NCBI GenBank assembly: GCA_036397835.1
Contig: DASWIG010000507.1
Location: forward strand, 1-16,620
Reading direction: 5' to 3'
DNA length: 16,620 nucleotides
From: DASWIG01 sp036397835
Lineage (GTDB): Bacteria; Acidobacteriota; Thermoanaerobaculia; Multivoradales; J023
Part shown: positions 1 through 6,065 of the stretch, piece after piece
How positions within the stretch are numbered: position 1 is the stretch's first letter
Layout of the letters: each line of letters starts with the position of its first letter
Made by a program: the position numbers and the translations under genes
Notes under the pieces: model-generated
The model's database searches: none
Seen by the model: the letters and a program-made list of their open reading frames with translations, nothing else
Told to the model about the DNA's origin: nothing

Positions 1-1
1 C

Positions 2-31
2 GAAGGCCGGCCGCGCTTTCCGCGGGCCTTC
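2..31. other. Strong GC-rich stem-loop
   Basis: GAAGGC at 2-7 pairs with GCCTTC at 26-31, and inside this CCGCG at 11-15 pairs with CGCGG at 21-25 around the loop CTTTC; bases 8-10 bulge. No T-run follows (CCACAACC), so it does not look like a classical intrinsic terminator. It may belong to the 3' end of a gene to the left of the window. Confidence 0.3.
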
Positions 32-103
32 CACAACCGCCGGCAGCCGCGGCAGTTTCCATAGCCCAATGCTGGCCGCGACCAGCCGAAGGTTCCACAC
101 AAA

Positions 104-547
104 GTGAAGGAGAACCAGGAAAGGATAGGCGTCGTCCGAAACGACCGCGCCGCGAACGATTTCGTGGTGGCCTGGGGCCCGGCTCTCTTCGAGCGGTTAC
201 CATACAGGTTCGCCGACCTGGGTCAGGGCGGCTTTCGAGGCTTCGATCACGCACGCACCTGGATTTACGAGCACGCTTACCTTCCGGGTGGGCACGGTGT
301 AGGAGTCAGAGACGAGAACCTCGTCTCCCTGGCCCGCTTCGTAGTAGAAGGAGAGGAGAAGATTGACGTGCCGCTGAGCCAAGAGCCCAACGCCTTCATT
401 CAAGCAATCTCCAACATCTGCTGGTTGGTGTGGCTTCTCGCCGCAGCGTTAATCGTGCTGCCTGGATGGTGGGCATTCGTTTCCTTGGGTTGGGCTGCGC
501 TGGCCGTTTGGGTGGGACTGGTCTTGGCGCTGCTGCTCACAATTTAG
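104..547 (+). CDS. Hypothetical protein with two C-terminal membrane segments
   Basis: I do not recognise a family. The reading frame follows an in-frame TAG at 62-64, and GTG at 104 is the first usable start; a weak AAGG lies 11 bases upstream. The 147-aa product has a roughly 95-residue polar N-terminal part with no signal peptide, then two hydrophobic helices at about residues 101-119 and 122-146 with a tight PGWW turn between them, ending three bases before an AGGAGG-like motif. A C-terminal hairpin anchor would leave the N-terminal domain in the cytoplasm. Codons look plausible, but third-position GC is clearly lower than in the genes to the right and rarer codons (ATA, AGA, GTA, TTA) occur, so it may be acquired or fast-evolving. 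It could also be a non-genic open frame; the small antisense frame across 197-403 is less convincing. Confidence 0.5.
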   Translation: MKENQERIGVVRNDRAANDFVVAWGPALFERLPYRFADLGQGGFRGFDHARTWIYEHAYLPGGHGVGVRDENLVSLARFVVEGEEKIDVPLSQEPNAFIQAISNICWLVWLLAAALIVLPGWWAFVSLGWAALAVWVGLVLALLLTI

Positions 548-818
548 GAGGTCTGACCGGCCGCGGCAGCTTCATGCCGCCGCCGGCCGCGGACGATTGC
601 CTGGTCATCGGCACCGTCGTGCTTACCGTGAGGGCATTTGCCGGTGTGTTGGATGCACCGCCATGGCTCGTGCCTCTCACACGGCGTCGAGGGAGGAGTT
701 GAGCGAGTCGACTTCTCCTGAGCCTGCAAGAGAAAGTCCGTAAACCGCCGGCCGGCCAGCGGCTTTGGCAGTAAGATGGGACCGATCCGATCCGGGAGCC
801 CCGTCGGGAGAGCCCCAG
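548..818. other. Intergenic region without a convincing gene
   Basis: About 270 bases between the small membrane protein and the first kinase. The region holds a 10-base direct repeat CCGGCCGCGG (557-566 and 583-592), a possible imperfect stem-loop (GGAGGAGT at 692-699 with ACTTCTCC at 711-718, 11-base loop, no T-run), and the probable promoter and ribosome-binding site of the kinase gene at its right end. A 42-codon frame from ATG 574 to 702 is present, but its nearest Shine-Dalgarno-like motif is about 21 bases away, so I do not call it. Confidence 0.4.
772..777 (+). promoter_or_regulatory. Possible -10 box for the first kinase gene
   Basis: TAAGAT sits 41 bases before the preferred TTG start at 819 and matches TATAAT at four of six positions in an otherwise GC-rich stretch. 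There is no recognisable -35 at the expected distance. If real, transcription would begin near 784, inside the longer possible frame that opens at 765, which favours the 819 start. Confidence 0.22.
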
Positions 819-3800
819 TTGAAGCTCAAATGTTCCAAGTGCGGCCATGACATCGAGATCTCGCCGCAGGTCACCGCGTCGCCGGAGCCCCGCGTGGCCT
901 GTCCGCGGTGTCATACCCGGTTCCGGCTGAAACCGCGAACGACGACCAGCGGTGGCGCTACGCCGCCAGGCGCCACGTCGGGCCGTGCTGCTCAAGGCAG
1001 AGACACGCCGAGTCAAGGCAGGGACACGCCGACGGCACGGCCGACCGCGGCCCGGGCCGCGACGCACGCCGAGCCGCCGGCGCCCACGCCACCGAGCTCC
1101 GGGTCCGCGGCCGCTCCGCCCACCGCCTTCGCGCCGGGCGACGTGGTGGCCGGGCGCTACCGCGTCCTGCGTTTTCTCGCCCAGGGCGGCATGGGCGAGG
1201 TCTACGAGGCCGAGGACCAGGAGCTGCGCGAGCGGGTCGCCCTGAAGACGATCAACGCCATGGTCGCCGGCGACGCCGGCGCCGTCGACCGCTTCAAGCG
1301 CGAGATCTCCCTGGCGCGCAAGGTCACCCATCCCAACGTCTGCCGCATCTTCGACCTCGGGCAGCACCGGGACGCCGGCCGCCGGCGCGACGACGGCTTC
1401 GTCGTGACTTTCCTCACCATGGAGCTGCTCGCGGGCGAGACGCTGTCCACCCACCTGCGCCGCGGCCGTCTCGCCGTGGACGACGCCTTGCCGCTCGCGC
1501 GCCAGGTCGCCTCCGCGCTCGACGCCGCCCACCGCGCCCACGTCGTCCACCGCGACCTCAAGAGCGAGAACGTCTTCCTGGTGCGCGAGGGCGACGCCGT
1601 GCGCGCGGTGGTGACGGACTTCGGCATCGCCCGCGGCGGCCGCGACGACCAGTTCGCGGCCCGGGTCACCGGCACCGGCATCGTTGGCACCCCCGCCTAC
1701 ATGGCCCCCGAGCAGGTCGAGGGAGGGCCGGTGGGCGCCGCCGCCGACGTCTACGCCTTCGGCATCGTGCTCTACGAGACGGTCACCGGCCGCCTGCCGT
1801 TCGAGAGCAACAATCCGATCACCATGGCGGCCAAGCGCCTGCAGGAGCCGCCGCAACCGCCCCGCGTCCACGTGCCCGACCTCGACGGACGCTGGGAGCA
1901 GGTGATCCTTCGCTGCCTCGCGCGCCGGCCCGACGAGCGGTTCGGCTCCGCGGGCGAAGCGGTGGCCGCCCTCGATCCGCAGGCGGCACCCCCCGCGGCG
2001 GGCCCCCTCGCCGCGGCGTGGGCGCGCGCGCCCACGCCGGCGGAGGACGCGCCGACGGTCGCGACTCCGTCGTCGTCGTCTGCCGCGTCCGCCGTCTCGC
2101 CTGCGTCGTCTGCCGCCTCCGCGGTGCCGCGCCCGGACACCGTGACGGCGCCGGTGCGGCGGGACTCGCGGCGGCCGCTGCTGTGGACGTTGGCGGCCGT
2201 CGCGGCGCTGTCGGCGGCCCTGTGGACGTTCAACGCCTTCTTCCGCCGCGACGCCGGCGTCGTGCGGGCGCCCCGGCGCACGATCGCGGTGATGGGTCTC
2301 CAGAACCTCAGCGGCCAGGCGGAGCAGGACTGGCTGGCGACCGCCCTGGCCGAGATGCTGGCGACCGAGCTGGCCCACGGTGAGGCCTTGCGGGCGATCC
2401 CCGGCGACCAGGTGGCGCGGGCCAGGCAGGAGCTCGGTCTCGCCGGGGCGGCGGCGCTGACGGCCGAGAGCCTGCGCCGGCTCCACGCGCTGCTGGGCTG
2501 CGACTTCGTGGTCACCGGCGCCTTCGTGACCGCGTCGCCGCAGCTCCGCATCGACCTGCGGCTCGCCGACGCCGCGCTCGGCACGCCGCTGGCGTCGTTC
2601 GCCCGCGAAGGCAGCGACGCCGAGCTCTTCGCGCTCGTGCGCGGCCTCGGCGGCGACCTGCGCGAGCGCCTCGGCGTGCGCTCCGACGGCGGCGGCGACG
2701 ATCCCTTCGCCGGCCTGCCGCGCCAGCGCCAGGCGGCGCGGCTCTATTCACTGGCGCTCGAAAGCCTGCGCCGTTTCGCGCCCCTGGAAGCACGCGACGC
2801 GCTCCAGGAGGCCGCCGCCATCGAGCCCGAGAACCCCCTCATCCGCTCGGCCCTGTCGTCGGCCTGGAAGGCCCTGGGGCATCGGCAGCGCGCGGCCGAT
2901 GAGGCGCAGCGCGCTTTCGAGCTCTCCTCGGACCTGCCGCGCGAGGACCGCCTGGTGGTGGAGGGGCGCTTTCACGAAACGCGGGGAGATTGGGAGCAGG
3001 CGGTGCAGGTCTACCAGCGGCTGTGGGACCTCTTCCCCGACAACCTCGAATACGGCCTGAGCCTGACCGCGGCGCAGACCGCGGCGCGCCGGCCCGACGC
3101 CGCCCTGGCGTCGATCGCGCGGCTGCGGGCGCTGCCGCCGCCGGCCTCGGACGACGTGCGCATCGACCTCGCCGAGGCGTCCGCCGCCGCGACCGCGGCC
3201 GACTACCCGCGCCAGCTCGCCGCGGCCCAGCGCGGCGCGGCGCGGGCCGCCGAGCTCGGGGCGGGCCTGCTGGCGGCCGAGGCGCGGATCGCCGAGGCCC
3301 AGGCGCACCGCTTCCTCGGCCGGTCGCGCGAGTCGATCGAGGCGGCCCGCCAGGCCTATCGGCACTACGAGGACCTCGGCCAGCCGGCGGGCACCGCCCT
3401 GGCGCTGACCACCATGGCCAACGCCCACTACGACCTGGCCGAGCTCGACGACGCCGGGGCGCGCTGCGAGGAAGCGATCGTGACCTATCGCGCCATCGGC
3501 GACGAGGGCGGTCTGGCCTCGGCCCTCAACAACCTGGCCCTGGTACGCAAGAAGAAGGGAGACCTGGCGCGCGCCCGCGCCCTCTACGAGGAATCCGCGG
3601 CGATCCTCGAGAAGACCGGCAACCCCCTCGGCCTCGCCAACGCCGTCAACAACCGGGCGGCGATCCTCATCCTCTTCGACGACCTGGCGGCGGCGCGCGA
3701 GATGTTCGAGCGCGCGCGGGCGATCTGGCAGGAGGAGGGGGATCCGAGCGGCCAGGCCTTCGCCCTGAACAACCTCGCCGTGGTCCTGCGCCTCGAAGGC

Positions 3801-4526
3801 GACCTGGCCGCCAGCCGCGCCGCCAACGAGGAGGCGCTCGCGATCCGCCGCCGCATCGGCCAGAAGGTGGGCGAGGTGTTCTCGCTCGTCAACCTCGGCG
3901 GCGCGCTGGCGGACCTCGGCGAGCTCGCCGCCGCCGAGGAGACGCTCGCCGCGGGACTGCAGCTCGCCGACGAGATGGGTCACCGGCTGGCGCGCGCCTA
4001 CGGCCTCTTCGAGCTCGCCGAGCTGCGGCTGGCTCAGGGCCGCCTCGACGACGCGGCGCGCCTGCACGAAGAGGCCCTGGCGATCCGCCGCGAGCTCGAC
4101 GAGCGGCACACGGTGGCCGAGAGCCAGGCCGCCCTCGCCCGCGTGAAGCTCGCGCGGGGCGAGAGCGCCGCCGCCGAGCTCGACGCGCGGCACGCGATGG
4201 CCGCCTTCAGCGGCGATCAGCGCCGGGCCGAGGAAGGGCGGGCCAGCGCCCTGCTCGCCCTGGCGCTGCTCGACCAGCGGCTGCCGGCGGAGGCCCGGCG
4301 CGCGGCCGAAGACGCCGCGGCCCTGGGCGGCGGCAGCGAGCAGCTCGCCGTGCGTTTCCGCGTACGCTTCGCCCAGGCCCGGGTGGCCGCCGCGGCGGGC
4401 GATAAGAAGCAGGCGCTCGCGATGCTGGCGCGGCTTGCCGACGAAGCGGCTAGCGCCGGATTCGCGGCGCTGCGGCACGAAGCGGAGCTGGCGCGCTCCG
4501 AGATCGAGGCGCGCGGCCGCCGGTAG
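819..4526 (+). CDS. Membrane serine/threonine protein kinase with zinc finger, TolB/FlgO-like domain and TPR array
   Basis: Predicted Hanks-type kinase that phosphorylates Ser/Thr on unknown partners, 1235 aa. I chose TTG 819 because GGGAG at 806-810 is 8 bases upstream and the product then begins directly with an MJ0042-like CxxC...CxxC zinc finger (MKLKCSKCG..., residues 4-36). TTG 765 would add 18 residues. A Pro/Ala-rich linker leads to the kinase domain (about 105-385): glycine loop QGGMGEV, VALK with Lys143, HRDLKSEN with Asp246, DFG at 267-269, and a TPAYMAPEQ segment. All catalytic residues are present. A second low-complexity linker precedes one membrane helix (about 453-477). A TolB/FlgO-like domain (about 486-622, IAVMGLQNLSG) follows, then TPR repeats to the end, the clearest with a 40-residue period around ALNNLA motifs (about 850-1130). 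The kinase should be cytoplasmic and the TPR part periplasmic, suggesting a sensor. It is followed 55 bases later by a second kinase gene. Confidence 0.93.
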   Translation: MKLKCSKCGHDIEISPQVTASPEPRVACPRCHTRFRLKPRTTTSGGATPPGATSGRAAQGRDTPSQGRDTPTARPTAARAATHAEPPAPTPPSSGSAAAPPTAFAPGDVVAGRYRVLRFLAQGGMGEVYEAEDQELRERVALKTINAMVAGDAGAVDRFKREISLARKVTHPNVCRIFDLGQHRDAGRRRDDGFVVTFLTMELLAGETLSTHLRRGRLAVDDALPLARQVASALDAAHRAHVVHRDLKSENVFLVREGDAVRAVVTDFGIARGGRDDQFAARVTGTGIVGTPAYMAPEQVEGGPVGAAADVYAFGIVLYETVTGRLPFESNNPITMAAKRLQEPPQPPRVHVPDLDGRWEQVILRCLARRPDERFGSAGEAVAALDPQAAPPAAGPLAAAWARAPTPAEDAPTVATPSSSSAASAVSPASSAASAVPRPDTVTAPVRRDSRRPLLWTLAAVAALSAALWTFNAFFRRDAGVVRAPRRTIAVMGLQNLSGQAEQDWLATALAEMLATELAHGEALRAIPGDQVARARQELGLAGAAALTAESLRRLHALLGCDFVVTGAFVTASPQLRIDLRLADAALGTPLASFAREGSDAELFALVRGLGGDLRERLGVRSDGGGDDPFAGLPRQRQAARLYSLALESLRRFAPLEARDALQEAAAIEPENPLIRSALSSAWKALGHRQRAADEAQRAFELSSDLPREDRLVVEGRFHETRGDWEQAVQVYQRLWDLFPDNLEYGLSLTAAQTAARRPDAALASIARLRALPPPASDDVRIDLAEASAAATAADYPRQLAAAQRGAARAAELGAGLLAAEARIAEAQAHRFLGRSRESIEAARQAYRHYEDLGQPAGTALALTTMANAHYDLAELDDAGARCEEAIVTYRAIGDEGGLASALNNLALVRKKKGDLARARALYEESAAILEKTGNPLGLANAVNNRAAILILFDDLAAAREMFERARAIWQEEGDPSGQAFALNNLAVVLRLEGDLAASRAANEEALAIRRRIGQKVGEVFSLVNLGGALADLGELAAAEETLAAGLQLADEMGHRLARAYGLFELAELRLAQGRLDDAARLHEEALAIRRELDERHTVAESQAALARVKLARGESAAAELDARHAMAAFSGDQRRAEEGRASALLALALLDQRLPAEARRAAEDAAALGGGSEQLAVRFRVRFAQARVAAAAGDKKQALAMLARLADEAASAGFAALRHEAELARSEIEARGRR
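992..1033 (+). repeat. Two tandem 21-base units in the kinase linker
   Basis: The unit starting TCAAGGCAGAGACACGCC (992-1012) is repeated at 1013-1033 with two mismatches. It stays in frame and encodes a doubled QGRDTPS-like heptapeptide in the flexible linker between zinc finger and kinase domain. A recent in-frame duplication is the simplest explanation. Confidence 0.8.
2076..2126 (+). repeat. Imperfect 30-base repeat in the juxtamembrane linker
   Basis: TCGTCTGCCGC begins at 2076 and again at 2106, giving two copies of an SSAASAV peptide separated by SPA. It lies in the low-complexity Ser/Ala/Pro linker between the kinase domain and the membrane helix. Confidence 0.65.
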
Positions 4527-4547
4527 TGCGATCCGCGCCAGGTGGCG

Positions 4548-4553
4548 TACAAT
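4548..4553 (+). promoter_or_regulatory. Possible -10 box for the second kinase gene
   Basis: TACAAT matches TATAAT at five of six positions, stands out in very GC-rich DNA, lies in the 55-base gap between the two kinase genes, and is 28 bases before ATG 4582. The -35 region is poor (best about three of six matches near 4526-4531). It could give the second kinase and peptidase genes their own transcript. Confidence 0.35.
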
Positions 4554-4581
4554 CGCAGCTTCTCGACGCGGACGGCGCCTG

Positions 4582-6048
4582 ATGAGAAAAGGCCTGACCC
4601 ACTGGTTGCGGACGAAGCTCGCCGGCGCGCCTTCGTCCGACCCTTCCCCCACCCCCCCCGTCACCTTGCCCGCGGTGGGCGAAGAGGAGCTGCGCACGGT
4701 CCCCATGGCCGGCGGCCCGGAGGCCGCGCCGTCCTTCGACGACGACGACACGCTCTCGCTCCTGGCGCGCCAGCCCGGCGCCCTGGAGCGCTACACCGAC
4801 AACGGCGAGGTGGGCCGCGGCGGCATGGGCCGGGTCCACAGCGTGCTCGACAAGAGCCTGCTGCGCGAGGTGGCCTTGAAGGTGTTGCGTCCCGAGCTCG
4901 AGCGCCAGAAGCGGCAGGTGCAGCGCTTCATCCGCGAGGCCCAGCTCACCTCCCAGCTCGACCATCCCAACATCGTGCCCATCCACGAGCTCGGGCGCGA
5001 CGTCGAGACCGGCTACTACATCAGCATGCGGCTGGTCAAAGGCAAGACCCTGACCGAGGCCGTCGAGCAGGCGGGCGCGCAGCGCCTCGCCCCGGACCGG
5101 CTGGTGGAGTTCCTGGAGATCTTCATCAAGGTCTGCGAGGCGGTGTCCTTCGCCCACAGCCGCGGCGTGATCCACCGCGACCTCAAGCCCTCCAACATCA
5201 TGGTCGGGGCGTTCGGCCAGGTCTACGTGATGGACTGGGGGGTGGCCCGGCTGATGCCCGAGCACAGCTCCGGGCCGACCCGTTACGTCATGGTCTCGGG
5301 GGAGCTCGACGTCTCGCTCGACGAAGAGCCGGGCAACATCATCGGCACGCCCCGCTACATGCCGCCCGAGCAGATCCAGGGCCTGCACGAGCAGGTCGAC
5401 GAGCGCTCCGACGTCTTCGCCCTCGGCGCCACCCTCTACCACGTCCTCACCGGCCGGCCGCCCTATACGGCGAGCAGCTACTACAACACGCTGCTCGAAG
5501 CGCTGGCCGGCAAGGTCCGCCCGCCCGAGGAGGTCGTCGGCGGCGACCGGGTGCCGCCGGGTCTGGCACGGATCGCCATGAAGGCCATGGCCTTCAAGCC
5601 CGACGAACGCTACGACTCGGTGGTCGCGCTGCAGAAGGACGTCGAACGCTTCCTGCGCGGCTCCTGGGACCAGGAGATCCAGCGCTTTCCGGCCGGCGGG
5701 CGTATCGTCACCGAGGGCGAGGAGGGCGACGTGGCCTACATCATCCTCGAGGGGCGGTGCTCGGTGTTCACCATGGCCGGCGACAAGAAGGTGGTGCTGC
5801 GCGAGCTCGTTCCCGGCGAGGTCTTCGCCGAGACCGCCGTCTTCTCCGCCGCCGTGCGCACCGCCAGCGTCGAAGCGATCGACGACGTCACCGTGAAGGT
5901 GGTCAGCCGGGAGACCCTGACCCACGGCCTCGGCCTGAGCTCCTGGATGGGCACCTTCGTCAAGGCGCTGGCCGAACGTTTTCGCGACGTCGACGAGCGA
6001 CTTCGGCGCATCGAGCTCGCCGCCGCAATCTCGGAAAAAGAAACCTGA
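4582..6048 (+). CDS. Soluble serine/threonine protein kinase with C-terminal cyclic-nucleotide-binding domain
   Basis: 488-aa Hanks-type kinase fused to a Crp-like cNMP-binding domain. ATG 4582 is preferred: the frame stays open upstream into the preceding kinase gene, but those codons are shadow coding. After a Pro-rich N-terminus the kinase domain spans about 70-355: glycine loop GRGGMG, VALK with Lys100, HRDLKPSN with Asp200, DWG (218-220) instead of DFG, and TPRYMPPEQ. DWG and PPEQ are usual in a Planctomycetes-type kinase subfamily, so activity is expected. Residues about 369-470 form the second domain: FPAGGRIVTEGEEGD, YIILEG, then PGEVFAE...VRTASV, which resembles the phosphate-binding cassette with its Glu and Arg. 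No membrane helix is seen. A charged helix (ERFRDVDERLRRIE) ends the protein. cAMP or cGMP control of the kinase is inferred; the domain might be ligand-free and structural. The exported peptidase gene starts 17 bases after the stop. Confidence 0.93.
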   Translation: MRKGLTHWLRTKLAGAPSSDPSPTPPVTLPAVGEEELRTVPMAGGPEAAPSFDDDDTLSLLARQPGALERYTDNGEVGRGGMGRVHSVLDKSLLREVALKVLRPELERQKRQVQRFIREAQLTSQLDHPNIVPIHELGRDVETGYYISMRLVKGKTLTEAVEQAGAQRLAPDRLVEFLEIFIKVCEAVSFAHSRGVIHRDLKPSNIMVGAFGQVYVMDWGVARLMPEHSSGPTRYVMVSGELDVSLDEEPGNIIGTPRYMPPEQIQGLHEQVDERSDVFALGATLYHVLTGRPPYTASSYYNTLLEALAGKVRPPEEVVGGDRVPPGLARIAMKAMAFKPDERYDSVVALQKDVERFLRGSWDQEIQRFPAGGRIVTEGEEGDVAYIILEGRCSVFTMAGDKKVVLRELVPGEVFAETAVFSAAVRTASVEAIDDVTVKVVSRETLTHGLGLSSWMGTFVKALAERFRDVDERLRRIELAAAISEKET

Positions 6049-6065
6049 CCGGGGAGAAAAGCACC

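Noticed and set aside
197..403. 68-codon minus-strand frame inside the first gene
   Set aside because: No ribosome-binding site or motif; the opposite frame has membrane helices and better coding character.
574..702. Small 42-codon plus-strand frame after the first gene
   Set aside because: The AGGAGG-like motif at 547-552 is about 21 bases from the ATG, the product is Pro/Arg-rich at its ends, and no family is recognisable.
692..718. Stem-loop GGAGGAGT/ACTTCTCC considered as a terminator
   Set aside because: It has a G-T wobble, an 11-base loop and no following T-run.
537..2486. Long minus-strand open frame (649 codons) opposite the first kinase
   Set aside because: Arg/Gly/His-rich low-complexity product typical of antisense frames in very GC-rich DNA; the plus strand has a full set of kinase motifs.
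2748..4751. Long minus-strand open frame (667 codons) opposite the TPR region
   Set aside because: Mirror of the TPR codons with no recognisable domain; it crosses the gap between two well-supported genes.
5233..5241. DWG in place of DFG in the second kinase considered as a sign of a pseudokinase
   Set aside because: The metal-binding Asp218 is kept, Lys100 and Asp200 are present, and DWG is common in this kinase subfamily.
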